Shown piece after piece: positions 12,501 through 23,500 of a stretch of 64,000 nt of DNA. How positions within the stretch are numbered: the first letter of the stretch is position 1; every line of letters begins with the position of its first letter. Source of the DNA: Todiramphus chloris collaris (taxonomy: Eukaryota; Chordata; Aves; Coraciiformes; Alcedinidae); NCBI GenBank assembly GCA_025345505.1, contig JANVCC010000076.1, positions 5,505,577 through 5,569,576 on the forward strand, in the 5' to 3' direction. Under the pieces are notes generated by a model that did no database searches, was not told where the DNA came from, and worked only from the letters and a program-made list of their open reading frames with translations. A program made the translations under genes and the position numbers.

Positions 12501-15500
12501 GCCAAAGGCTCCTCACTGGGGGAAGCCCTCCCTGCTAACAGGTGGGCTCTGAGCTTCCTCTGTGAAAACCTGTGGACAGATAATGAGCTACAGGAAGAAG
12601 ATGCAGCAGGACCATGTGGAGGGATGGGCTGGCTGATCCTGCTCTGGCCTCCACTGAGCTGGCGCTGGGAGCTGAGCTGCTGAAAGCATATGAAGAGCAT
12701 CTACAGAGGAGCTGGCACTGAATGAAATGCGCAGTCCATTTGCTGAGTAGTTTAATACTTACTGACTTCCCCTGCCAGTAACAGCACCTCAGTTTCTCCA
12801 CAGATCTTCAAGACTGCAAAGGCAAAATGTTCAGCCTTTGCTTTTGATTTTGACTCGGCTCAGTGTTAATTTTTTTTAAAAGTGGTGCTTTCCTGCCTGC
12901 CTCTGTAACGTGGACCCACAGGAGTCAGTGAAGGGAAGGAGTGAAGTAGATTGCTCCTGGTGCTGCAATAGCTTGAAGGGTAAATAGTTCTAATCTGCTG
13001 GACTATCAAGCTTCTACTGCCACTTACTTCCTTGCCACAAATCCAGCTCAGATTCGACTCACTTTGGCCAAGAATTGCCTTTTTTACTTCTTTTTTTTGC
13101 TTTACCTTTTCAAAATGTGTCGACTTCCTTGGCCAAGATGTGCTTGGGCAGCCTGATGAGCAGCAGAGAAGCTTGAACAACTAGCAATTTAGTCATCATC
13201 TCCCTGCCACAAGTGTGTCTGTTTTTCCTATCACCCTCGTGGTCTGGGCACACATATAACTTAGCCATATCTGTCCTTGCTAAGCCTCAAATACTATTCT
13301 CTTCCAAACTACAGGACTTTCGAAAATGAAGTGATAAAAATCACACCATAAATTCTTTTATTAGTACATGAGGAGGGTCATGATGGAGGTTTGACAGAAA
13401 TTATTTGAAATTGATTGGAAACGCAACCTTCCAAAAGGGTGTTTTTTACTGCACTGTTCTGAAAAGTCTCCTCGGAAAGTAAGTGAAGGCTCCATTAGCA
13501 CTCACTCTGAAGACTGGAGATTTGTTATTTAATCTTATGCCAGTGAGTTCAAAGAGGATGCCCAAGTCATAAAAAATAGCTGCAAGGGTCTTAAAGCACT
13601 AGTTCTATTCAATACAAGGTCTGCTGGAAAGGATAGTGATGAATCCTGTGGGACATACCATGAACCCAGTCAAATCTCTCATTCAAAGGAAAAGCAGGGA
13701 CCTGTCAGGGATGGAAAAAAGTCTGATCATCAAAGCAAGCTATGACTTAGAGCTCAGGGACAAAGGAAGAACTGCCAAAAGCCAAGCTGAATTTGACCTT
13801 GCAAAGGAAATGAAAATAATAGCAAAAGGTTCTTCAGCCATATAAAGAAAATAGAAATAAGGAAAGAGGAACTCCTGTGGGATGGGGATGTGGATGAAAT
13901 ATAAGACCGGGATGGGGAATGTAGTGAGGTATTAGCTTTCATCTTCAGGGAGGTTGTTCATGGGGAACCTATAAGCAAGGGTTTCAGGGTAGGGAAACAA
14001 AGTGTGACCCACATTATTAGGGAGCTTCTGACCAGTTACATTTTGCACCTTGGGTTAGTCAAGTAAACCAACTTTGATTTTGTTTATCTTCCCTGGTCAG
14101 GTTTAAATCTTTGGTGATTTGGAAACAGATTCACAAGCACATTTCTGCCTCAGGAGTGGGTCAGGCAGCTCACTGTGGTAAAACTGTAGTTTCAACACAC
14201 TTGTCTTTTGACAAGGTAAATAGATACCTTGCTAGATAGAAAGGTCTGAGAGCTGGGAAAATTATATCGATAAGAATTGAGGTGAATTGAAGCAAGCCCT
14301 ATCACACCAATTAACTCTTACGTCTTCCATTTCAGAAGAATGACTTTTTTAGGCTGCAGTAACTTCAAGCTCATATAAGCCCATGCTGCTGCTGAGATGG
14401 GGCACTTTCCTCCCTTCTCTTCCTGACTTCCCATTCCCACTTCCTATCTTTGTGCTCTATAGTCCTCCAAAAGAGAGAGCACCTTAGGGACCCCACTGAA
14501 TATATATATATATTTATCAGAACTCATGAAAGATGGAAGAAAGTGCTTTACAAGGATATCCATATCTTGATCTGAACTGATGGAACTTCCCATCCTACAA
14601 GTCCATTCTGTTATCCTGCAAAGACGAGTTCTTCTTCCATGCCTCAATTTATCCATCAGCACATCAGTAAAACACTACTCAGGCTCAAAGAAGTATTATT
14701 TCAAATTGCTTTGAAAAGTGCTGTATGAATTAACAGCGTATTGTAGGTAAGAGCAGATATGACTAGATACACCTCTAAAATTAGAGTCCATAAAGGATGA
14801 CTTTTTCAAAGTGATTATTCAACCAACTCATGTTCCACAGATGAGAACATGCCCCTTTTTATTTGCTTGCATTTTAGTTTTTCAGCATGATGCCCGAAAA
14901 CAATTACTGCCTTCTGAAAAAGAAAGAAGCATTTCAGTTTGAAGGAGCGATTTCTTAAGGCTCTTATTAGGGAATGTTTGGCCGTGTAATAATTCTGAAA
15001 TGAAGCTTTCTCATTTAAAATAAAAATGGATCCAATAGAGGTGAAACCTATTAACAACTAACATATTCTTTAGGTCTGTCTCATTTTTATTACTGTTTTA
15101 TCCTTCTCCTTTCTTGCTCAGCTCTATGTGTCATTGCACGGATGTGCAAGCTGGGCCCCACCCCATGGGTATCTTGTGTGGACATTAACATTAACAATAA
15201 GAAGAGCTCTGTGTGCACTGGAAATCTAGAATTCATCAGCTGGAAATGAGAAACGTGTTGGGTGAAACTGTGGCTCCACTGTGATGAATAGTAAAACTCT
15301 CCATTTTATTTCAGCAAGGCCAAGAGGAATAGACCTTGGAAGGGAAGTGTTCCCTTTAAGAGGCTTTTACTGGAGCTCTTGTAAAATGGTGTACCCCAAA
15401 TGATTAATAATGAAGGAAAGTGCAGGCCTTTATTCTTAACCTCTTTTTGCTTCAGATAACCTATTGTGCAAACGATGCCTATTTTCCTAATGGATGTAAG

Positions 15501-18500
15501 AGGATTTCTCTTTAGAAATTATGTACCTATTATTCTTTTGAGCAGCTGGGCTAATTAAAAGAGGAGCTAAAATACATCCCTGTTTTAGTTTTACTCAGTG
15601 TGCTTACTTTATGGGTCACAGACCTTTGCTGAATAATTAGACTGCTTCTCCTATAGAGTCAGTTAGCATCCTTTCCTGGCCATTAGTGTGTGCTTTCACA
15701 CAGCAGTAAGACTGGGGGGGGCGGGGAACCAAAACCAAACTCAAACAAAAATTCTGATTAAAAGAACCAAAACCAGTGGGTGAACATCAGGAAATGTTCT
15801 ATACTAAGCTGATTTTGTCCACTTAATAAATGTGAACTAACTTGACTGTCGTTTTTTTAAGTCCACAATGCAGGATTGTTTCGAAAGCACACTAAACTAC
15901 TACAGAAAGTATATTATGTTTAAGGAACACATTAAAAATCTGTCTAGTCTAAGTACAACTCTGTTCCGCCTGATGAGACCACTGTTGTCTTCAGCTCTAC
16001 CTTTTTAACAATTCAGATCACATTTCACATAGAAAAGAAGGCAATTGCACATTCTCCTCTGATTCAGGAATTGGGGTCTGCCTATTGTTTTCAAATAGGA
16101 GGGTCTCTGTTCCAGGTTTCCTGCTGTCATATAGTGTTTAGTAGCTATACATTCAGACGTAAATAGTCCTGACAGCATTCCTGATAGGCCATAGGTTTGC
16201 CTCATTGTGCTCCTACAGTAGTGCCTTTTTTACATTTGTAAGCTTCTATTCTTAACTAGGCTGTGACAAACAAATCATAAACTCCTAACACTTCTGTTGC
16301 AAGGAGAGAATTGTTAGTTCAATTAAAAAACTATTTTTGATGTCTCCATTGGGTCCTTAACAGCATTTCCCATGTTACTTTGAAAGCTTGTATCTCTCTC
16401 CACACTGCCTTGTTTTGCTTTGTCCGTGATAAAAATCAAGAATCTCGGTGTAACTAAAAGGAAAGCCAAATAAAAACTGTGCTTCCTATTTGTGAGGTCT
16501 AGACTTTGCCCATCTAAGTGCTGTAACGGTGGGTTAATGCAAAAACAGCTTTAACACAAATAGCTCTAGGGTTTTCTGTTTCCAGACTTAACGGAAAACA
16601 GGACTGTCAGTTCAGTCTTTCTACACATTAAAGCCTCAGTAATCCCATGACCCCTCAGCCAATGTTGCGTCAGTTGTGATACCCAACTGGCTGTGTCATT
16701 CTCACCGTTTTCCTCTTTCCATCAACCTGCAGCCCCTGCAGACCCTCCTCTTGCCTGCTCTATCCACTGCTGTGGAGAGGACTGATGAGCATCTCTAGGG
16801 TAGGATGTTTGCTCCTATTGGAAACTTCCCGTTCTCCTTCTTCATACATTTCATCTGCTCTTGTTACCTGGTGGTAAGTGGTAATATGCAAAATAGTGCC
16901 ATACTCCACACCTCCCGAGTCAAAACTTGGCTCCTTTCCCCACTTTGATGTACCTAACCTCCATATTCTCTCCTTTCCCTTTAGGGATTAGGCCATTTGG
17001 GCCACAGGCCCAGAGAGCTGTGTCAAGTGTTCATGCTTCCACCACATTTCAGATCCATTTCCAGTTTAAACCTCATTCTCCTCTGCATGCATCTCCCTCG
17101 TGCCTTCAAAACACCACATAGCTTCCTTTCACTGTATCACTTTTGCCATAGTTGGATTTAAATTATAGTCAATCTATGCCACTAGCCTGGATGTTTTTAG
17201 CATCTAAAGCAATATCTGTAAAAGTCTGCCCTAAACCTCTCCCTCCTTTGGTTTCTCCTCTGAAATTATGTGCTGGCATTTGTGATCTTATTATTGAGAC
17301 TGTGGCCTTGTGTCTTCATCAGCGAAGGGCTGTGACAGGCTAAACTAGCCAGGGTAAGGCTAAAACTCAGAGGCTGACACATTACTATTCAGACTTGGTT
17401 TCTTTCTGCAATAGAGTAGCTTATTCTGGCTGGAGAAATTATGCTCTTGTGATCAGGAAGAGTGTTCTCTGTGCTGCAGGACAAGGAACAGGAACAGGTA
17501 ACGAATGTAGCACGTTTGGGTTCAATAAGGTTGGAGAGCTCAGACTTTGCTAACGGGGTCTAGGGGACAAAGCTGGACTTCTGCTATAGGAGAGAATATT
17601 TGGGAATCTGTGGAGAAGAAGGAGCCACAGCATTGAAATTCATGACCACATAACATGAGAATGTGCTTGTGTTATAAACACAGGGGGCTGGTACTGGACC
17701 TGTCCTGACCGCTTGCTTGCTGTAATGGTGTGAGAGCTGGAACATCTTGCCAGTTTACTTGCAGTTAACATTGCTCAGATAGAAAGAGTCCACACAGACA
17801 ACAGGAAAACCCCTGAGCCCCCATCTCAAATTTTATTCCTTACATCCCCACTGTAGTCCAGCCCTAACCAAGGACTGCAGGTGCCCTCAAGCTGCCAGCC
17901 CTCTGTCCCTGCTGATAGCTTGCCTCCCTGCCCTATGGCCTCCCTCCCTCCTTGCCCCTGCACCACTTCCTGCAGAAGAGAGAGGGGCATCCAAGTCCCC
18001 AAGGGAGCTCATGCTGCCAGTAGCACCCACATGGCCCTGCAGTATTGAGGGCTCCCTCTGGGCTGATGGAGAGCCAAATCCTGGATACAGGCAGGCTTGC
18101 AGGGACTCCCGGGAGCCCCTTGAGGTGGCCTTGGGATCAAGAGTGAGTAACCCCAGATTTTTTTCCCAAATGAAAAGGAAGTTTCTTTCCCTTTGTCAGT
18201 GCTAGGAACCTAAACATGTGAACTGAAGTAACCCATTTGCTAAGATTGAATGCATCTGGATGTGTCTGAGTGCATCTGGCCTCCACTTCTCTAGACAGAG
18301 GCTGGAGGGGGAGGGGAAGAGAGGTTGGGAAGGGTTTAGATAGGCAGAAAAACACACACAAACACACATATATTTTTAAGGAAATATGAGTCACTTGCAT
18401 TTCAAGTTTATTCCAAAAATCAATTCCCAGACCTCCCCGACTCCTGCCCTCAACTCTCGAGGCAGGCCCTGTGCAACTGGGTGTGATAAATATGGATAAA

Positions 18501-20346
18501 AATTGGATACATCTGTGGGGAGGAGGCAAAATGCTATTTTCCAACCTGCCCTGACATGCTAAGGCCACTGCACTTTTGAATGACTCCCCTGCCTTGGAGT
18601 GCCCCTCCTTCTGTTGCCAGAGGGGAGCTGCTGACCCCCGCCATGCTACCAGCTGTGTGCTGGACAAGTGCCCGCTCCAGGTGCTCCACCAGCAGCAGAG
18701 CCGGGGAGGCACAGTGAGGAAGGAGAGGGGCGACGGGGACGGATTTTCTCCATGTGTCCCCCAGGCCCTTCTCGCACTTGTCGTGGCATGGGAGGCGCTG
18801 GTGTCAGAGGGAATGGGCATCCTCCTTCCCAAGCTCGCACGCCCACAGCCCTCGCGTCCCATTGCCTGCCATTGTCCTTCCTCCTGCTGCCCCTTGTCTT
18901 CGCTGCCCAGTAGGCCCATAGCAGCCCAGTGCCTGCGCTCTCTGTGGACCGGCTTCTCGCTGTGAGGGAGATGTACTCACACAGGCAGGGGAGGTTTGTT
19001 GCCCACCTAGCCACTTGACAGCTGCAGTCCATGTCTAGGACTGCTCTGCCACCCTCGGGGCTATTTCTGTGCCGCTCTGGCACGTGCCACAGAGCCAGCT
19101 TGCCTGGCCAGAGTGCAAGGTAGCATGTGGCTGAAGGACAGGCCACCATGGGGACAAGTAGGTGCATGTGGGATGGAGGCATGGAGAAGCTTTCTGTGCT
19201 TATGCCCCAGAGAGAAATTTTGGCCCGAGGTCAGTGCAGGCGTCCCTGGTCACCACCTGTCACCTACACCCTAGGCCCCAAGAGGTCAGCAGGGAGGAAG
19301 ACCCTCTGCCACAGACCCTGGCAAGGTGAGCTCTGAAGAACCATCCTTGACACTGTTTATTTATAGCCGTCCCAATTGGGGTGCTTGCCTACCTGACAGC
19401 TGCCCTGGTAAGAGGCATTTACCTTGCCAGGAGTGCCACAATCTGCAGCAGCTTGAAGGGAGGGTGATTTGAGGGCACCTTGACACCCAGTCCTTACGGG
19501 TGCATCTCCTGAGAAAGCAGCCTGCATTGCTGACAGCTCACTGCTTCAAGCAGCTCCAGCCACCTCCAGGTGTAAACAGCCCATGATCATGGCTGTAACA
19601 ACAGCAGATTTGCACTAACCAGTAAATGCTTTTTGCTTAACCTTATCAAGAAGAAACCGTACATGCTGGTTCAGCAGAAACTGGAGTGAGACTTGAGTAT
19701 AAAAAAGATCATTCTGCTTTAACGAGGCTTCCCCTTCGAAAGAATAATTTTGGCAGAACTAAAGCCTAGGTCGGAAACAATGTGTGGCTTTTGTTTTATT
19801 TTTTTTTTTCCTTCACTTTTTTTCCTCCCTTGCCTTCATTCTTGGTGTTGGGGCTGGAGAGGAAAGTCTCTGTCTTGCCAAACTAAACAAATTACGCTTT
19901 ACAATTCAGAGACTTAAATGCCTCTTTTTATCATCATTTCCTTAGCACTGAGTGTTGAGAAAATAAAGCAGTAGTAAGCGAAGTGATTGCATACCCTTTT
20001 CTTGATGGCCATTGGCAAACAAATCCAGCCAGTTGTTTCTCTTTAAGGCTATTAAGTTTGCCTGGAAATCATTCCTGGGCAAACCTCCCCCCACACACAC
20101 TCCATGCCAGCAAGAAAAAAATAAATAAAGCAGAGACCCTTCTTTCTATTATTACCATCCCTGCAGATCTCTCTACTTCCCATGACAGCACATGAGATCA
20201 AACCCCTCTGACCACACTGAAGGAAAAGGACTCATTCGACCGTGCCGGGAACGCACACGCTCACTTACGGTACCTCTTGGCAAGCAGGAGATGAGCAGGA
20301 GCTGGAGGAGAGTGAGTCCTACATGTGTCCAGGGGGCTCGCTCCAT
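420..20346 (-). CDS. PAMR1: PAMR1, 5' part of the gene (exons 1-4 of a longer gene)
   Basis: PAMR1 (also called RAMP) is a secreted multidomain protein. The family has a signal peptide, a Cys-rich region, a CUB domain, an EGF-like domain, sushi domains and a trypsin-like domain thought to be catalytically inactive. Four minus-strand exons are visible: 20274-20346, 8208-8384, 7337-7465 and 420-534. All have AG acceptors and GT donors, and joined they give one open frame that I recognise as very close to mammalian PAMR1 (for example [17 protein letters not shown] and ARCEWTIH). The junction phases are 1, 1, 1 and 2. The remaining CUB, EGF, sushi and peptidase exons should lie left of position 1; none is visible in 1-419. 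Intron sizes are about 11.9 kb, 0.74 kb and 6.8 kb. FJX1 on the plus strand about 33 kb away supports the identity through synteny. The start ATG at 20346 is followed directly by a hydrophobic leader. Identity is confident; the 5'UTR and TSS are not mapped. Confidence 0.93.
4000..4920. promoter_or_regulatory. Intragenic CpG island, possible promoter
   Basis: A sharply bounded GC-rich, CpG-rich block sits in otherwise AT-balanced intron sequence. It contains several GC boxes (for example GGGCGGGGCGG near 4240) and a YY1-like GCCGCCATTT at about 4209-4218, a motif common at housekeeping or bidirectional promoters. It also has a GGCGGCGGCGGCG run near 4360. The block lacks stops in several frames simply because of its composition. 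It could be an alternative PAMR1 promoter, since a minus-strand transcript would start just before the CUB exon. It could also drive an antisense or bidirectional non-coding RNA. No start site can be fixed from the sequence. Confidence 0.65.
5506..6024 (+). mobile_element. Solitary LTR of an endogenous retrovirus-like element
   Basis: The element starts TGTCCTGG and ends CTGTGACA, the TG...CA ends of a retroviral LTR. Flanking 5-mers AACAC and AAGAC differ by one base and may be a decayed target-site duplication. Inside it are a TATA-like TGTATATATT near 5853 and an ATTAAA polyadenylation-like signal near 5892. The last 180 bases recur at 28183-28364, so this is a dispersed family. No internal retroviral genes flank it, so it is a solo LTR. 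An ERVL-type assignment is possible but not shown. Confidence 0.65.
7337..7465 (-). CDS. PAMR1: PAMR1 coding exon 3 (Cys-rich segment)
   Basis: This exon of 129 bases has acceptor CTTACAG and a consensus GTAAGT donor. It encodes 43 residues with six cysteines ([22 protein letters not shown]) and one N-glycosylation sequon (N-G-S). The first codon is completed by the last base of exon 2 (Gly), and the final A joins GG of exon 4 to make Arg. Both junctions are phase 1. It continues the extracellular Cys-rich module before the CUB domain. Only 742 bases separate it from exon 2. Confidence 0.93.
   Translation of the reverse strand, partial: AAPFLRTASPAAMAPGEGHLMTSTSRASTVQSAELAGTEGTA
7466..8207 (-). 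other. PAMR1 intron 2
   Basis: Short intron of 742 bases with a GTATGT donor and a pyrimidine-rich acceptor ending in TTACAG. Nothing else recognisable lies within it. Confidence 0.85.
8208..8384 (-). CDS. PAMR1: PAMR1 coding exon 2 (Cys-rich segment)
   Basis: This exon of 177 bases lies between a pyrimidine-rich acceptor ending TTGCAG and a GTATGT donor. It encodes 58 residues with ten cysteines, including the runs [18 protein letters not shown] and CDSCLIHPG. These are hallmarks of the N-terminal PAMR1 Cys-rich region, which lies extracellularly just after the signal peptide. Both junctions are phase 1, so skipping this exon would keep the frame. The acceptor has a second AG two bases downstream. 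Confidence 0.93.
9326..9425. other. Assembly gap (100 N)
   Basis: A run of exactly 100 N, the usual placeholder for a gap of unknown size. It lies next to pyrimidine homopolymers, so the missing sequence is probably low-complexity. Confidence 0.99.
9426..9534. repeat. Poly-T / poly-C low-complexity tract
   Basis: Alternating runs of T with a long run of C (near 9466-9479) right after the gap. On the minus strand it is A- and G-rich. Such tracts are hard to sequence and probably caused the gap. Confidence 0.95.
10165..10285 (+). repeat. MIR-like (CORE-SINE) remnant
   Basis: The order of phrases follows the MIR core: GATGGGAAAC, then AAGTGACTTTGCTCAAGGTC, then AGCAGAGCTGGGAATA, then TTCTAATTCCCAG. 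The copy is diverged, as expected for an old amniote SINE. The family was assigned from remembered consensus only. Confidence 0.6.
10777..10911 (+). mobile_element. CR1 LINE 3' end, diverged
   Basis: It matches the CR1 3' terminal region: TGTCCAAAACCTGG...GGCTGTGAGCAAC, then GACCCAATGACCTCCAGAAG, then TCCCTTTCAGCCTAAAC and a decayed terminal ATTCTATG-like end. Plus orientation, heavily 5'-truncated as usual for CR1. Confidence 0.7.
13600..13960 (+). mobile_element. Decayed LINE ORF2 fragment (CR1-like)
   Basis: Reading plus frames across stops and frameshifts gives phrases such as [14 protein letters not shown], followed by an acidic D-R-D-G-E stretch. This resembles the segment between endonuclease and reverse transcriptase in CR1/L2-type ORF2 proteins. 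It is broken by stops and is not functional. The family is inferred from pattern only. Confidence 0.35.
14500..14512. repeat. Short (AT)n microsatellite
   Basis: Thirteen bases of alternating AT in intron 1 of PAMR1. Confidence 0.9.
14630..14735 (-). repeat. MIR-like remnant, reverse orientation
   Basis: The plus strand reads ATGCCTCAATTTATCCATC..., then AGTAAAACACTACTCAGG, then TTGCTTTGAAAAGTGCTGTA. This follows the reverse-complement MIR consensus (tgcctcagtttccccatctgtaaaatggg ... gctttgaaaagtgctat). Diverged and old. Confidence 0.6.
20274..20346 (-). CDS. PAMR1: PAMR1 coding exon 1 (start codon and signal peptide)
   Basis: This exon encodes 24 codons plus one base. The ATG is at 20346. 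The leader has a short polar start (MERAPWTH), then a Leu-rich hydrophobic core ([10 protein letters not shown]) and a C-LPR end, as expected for a cleavable signal peptide. The donor used in the conserved reading is G|GTACCG at 20273. Joined to exon 2 it gives L-P-R-E-Y-T-V, the sequence I recall for mammals. This donor is weak; a perfect GTAAGT lies 5 bases further in (see findings). A 5' non-coding exon upstream cannot be excluded. Confidence 0.9.
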
Positions 20347-20499
20347 ACTGCCCAGGCCAGTGCAGCAGAGTGACTGCTTGGGAAGGGAAAGCAGGCAAAC
20401 AGCTTTTACTGGGACCTCACCAGCTCCAGGCTGCGAGGGATCTCGGATTTCAGACCTCAGCTCGCTCCCATCCTCACCAGAGGGGAACTACCTTCAAGA

Positions 20500-20590
20500 G
20501 ACTTCTCAGGCGTCCAGAAGGACGACGTCACCCCAAACCTCTCCAACTGCTGCCTTAACCCTTTCTGGACTCTGGCAGCCAATCCCTTTT
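20500..20590 (-). promoter_or_regulatory. Candidate PAMR1 proximal promoter elements
   Basis: Upstream of the PAMR1 ATG (20346) there is a CRE-like site at 20523-20530 (TGACGTCG on the minus strand, 7 of 8 to consensus) and a CCAAT box at 20579-20583. Both are within 240 bases of the start codon. No clear TATA box is visible and the region is only moderately GC-rich. The TSS is unknown, so this is a tentative promoter call. Confidence 0.35.
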
Positions 20591-23500
20591 GTGGTGGGTT
20601 TGTTGGCTCAGTGTTCAGCTCTGAGATAGTGATTTTCATCTCGGAAAGAAAGATACAGTAAAGGGGGAAGAAACAGAAAAGTGGATATCTGTTTACATGA
20701 GTCATCCTAGTTGCTGTGTGTGAGCTGAAGTTACAGCCATCTCCAGAAGGAGGCACTTGGTACATCCTCCCTTTAGGCTTGCAGGGGTTGATGCATCCCC
20801 AGGGTACTGCCCCTACCGGAGGGCTGGGCATGGGGTGGGTGCGGAGAGGGATTCCTGGCCCATGCTCCCATGACTGGGCATCCTGTCCAAGTGACATGTT
20901 CCACTTTACAATGTGCTTAAAATAGCCGTGCATTTTTATGGTGGGGCAGCTGAATGAATGAGGCTCACTAAAAGTTCACTCCACAGTGGATGAAAACCAC
21001 AAAACACAAAAGGAATCACTTGGCATGCACACGCTCAAGCTAGTCAAAACCTTTTTACAGAGTCCACTTCTGCCAGGGAATGCGATTTTGGCAAAATTGA
21101 AATGTTTTGTCGGAACATTTTGATATTGAGGAAATGTTCAATCCAAACAAAGGAGACCATTTAATTTGGATTTTATCTTTGTGTCATATTTTGGTTTGCC
21201 TTTTGTATTAGCACATGCTACTGATTTTATCTGGTCTTCAGACCATATTTCGTAGCAATGTACTTTCTTTTTTTTTTTTTTCCTAATATTTTTCTTGCAC
21301 AAGTTTTGATTACTACCCAAAGGAAATAGTCTGAGTTAGGACTATGAAATTTCTCAATTTCATTTTTGTATCAAGTTTTCAAAATGTACATACATTGTGA
21401 GAGCAAAAAATTGAAATATTGGCATTTGCTTCTGAGTAGAAACTCAAGTATCTGAAAAAAGCTTTAACAAATACCTACATCTCTTTGTAAAGCTCTTAGG
21501 CATGTTGAGCAACCTCAAATATTTGAGAGCAATAGCCAATGGAAGCCTTGAGTACCTTACTGCAGTGGAAAATCTGTTACACCTTCAGGTGATCTTTCAT
21601 AGGTTAAATTTCTTTATCCAGACATCTCTCTACGTTATACTTGTCTGTCCACTAACTTCCTGACTTTTAACTGTGAACAGGTTTTGCAGTGTTTGTGCAC
21701 CATCCATATAAAACAATACCACACACCCCTGTATTTCATAGTAGCTCCAGTTCTCCACCTCTGACATCACAGACAAAATGTTCATAATTTTTGTAAAAGG
21801 TGCAGAAACCGAGGCTATTGAGTAGAAATTCCCAGGCTCATGAGCCATTACAACAGTCCATGGCAATCTGAAACTGGAAGTTCTAACAAGCAAACTAAAG
21901 CTTTTCTGCTTTTCCAAGGACATGTAAGCTGTCTTCTCTGAGCCAGCCCAGCTGGCACCCCAGGTGCTCATCAGTTGAGGAGGAGGCTACCACAGCTCTC
22001 CAAGTCCCAACTGGCCCTAATATTGTTCAACTAACACATTCTCCCAGAGCCCATGATGAGCATCTCGTGCCCCAGAGCTCTGAAACCCTACCTGGGTGGC
22101 TCCCTGCTCCTTTCTGATTACTCACATATATGCCCAAAACTCCTTTCTAATTCCATCCTTGGGCTCCTCTAACAAGCTATTGTTGGTCAGTGGTAGTAGG
22201 AGAAAGCTAAGGAAAAAAACATGGAAGCCCCCCAAACCAGGTGAAAACAGTGAAAATGAGGAGTCCTTTCCTCATCACAAAGAAACAAAAATATATTTTA
22301 ATGTCTGTGGAATCATGATTAGTTTATTTCCTAGTCCTTATTTCTAGTAAACAAATGATTTAACCTAGTAAGTCCTTTTAGGACTGAAAGTTGGCTTACA
22401 GATAACTGATGCTTAGACATCTCTGAGGGGAGTCTCATGAGGACGTAAGCCAAAATCTGACTTTGGTGTGTGAAGGGAAATCCCAGAGCACCAAATGAGG
22501 CTGGACACAGGGTAATGGAGTGTTTGGGCCAGCCACAGGGAACACAATACTTAAGTTTCTCATAAAGACCAGAATCGTTGGGGAAAATGTACCCACCAGG
22601 GCCACTGTTATTTGTCTCTTTGAACCAGTTCCTGTGGCAAGACATTCAACAGTAGAAAAGGAGCAGCTGAAGTTGTGCCTTTGTCCCGTGCAATGAGCAA
22701 CTCTGCAGAGTGTCACTTTCTGTCATAGGGTGGGAAAGTGGTCTTTCTGTTTTATGGAGGAGTGGGCTAAAGGGGAAAACCGGTACATCTATGACATCTT
22801 TTTGTTTTTCTTGTCTCTGAGGGAAGGTAGTCATGCCATCAGAAAATATAATTGCACTCGGCGTTCTCTACAGTGCTTAGCCTTGGCGCCTTGCAAAATC
22901 AGTTTAGTTGGTGTATCCAGTGCCTTCTTAGAGAATGGCTCAACAGCCAAAGAAGGGAATTCAGCCATGAGCCCACAGATTTGCACATTGCCTGTTTACA
23001 TGTGTTGTCTGGTAGCATGTAGATTTAGCCCCAGGAATGACTCTGGGCAACTTACACAGTGTTCCCGAAGGCACCTCTTGCATTCCTCTTAAGACACAGG
23101 GACCAAACCGGGCAGATTGCACCAGCCAAATATTTCAGACTGTATTTAATCCTCCATGAAAGGAAGCTAAAAGCTCTTAACCATGTGTCTATGCTGCTGA
23201 GGAATCTCACTGTAGCATTTGGCTTCAGTGTTTCTATCTGCCCTGTTGCTGAACATACTTAGAGTACGGGTTTGGAAATTGCATTCCACCAAAACTGAAC
23301 TGTAAAACAGTGTGCTGCAAATATTGATAGAGTTATCATATTTTAATACATATTTTAAAGTACTTAGCAATCTGTTTCAACCTAGAGTAAAACAAGCGCT
23401 TTGAAAATTAATGACTACTGAGTGAATAATTAATGTGTAATTAATACTACTAACTTGTACTTTTAATAATCCACCATTGAATCTGAGACATGAAAATTCT

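Larger units (their letters stand above)
8385..20273 (-). other. PAMR1 intron 1
   Basis: About 11.9 kb. It contains the assembly gap at 9326-9425 with flanking homopolymers, MIR-like remnants (10165-10285 and 14630-14735), a CR1 3' tail (10777-10911), a decayed LINE fragment (about 13600-13960) and AT-rich unique sequence. The 15400-15600 part looks like possible conserved non-coding DNA. A GC-richer segment at 18000-19350 carries a long but unrecognised minus-strand ORF. No internal exon was identified. Confidence 0.75.
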
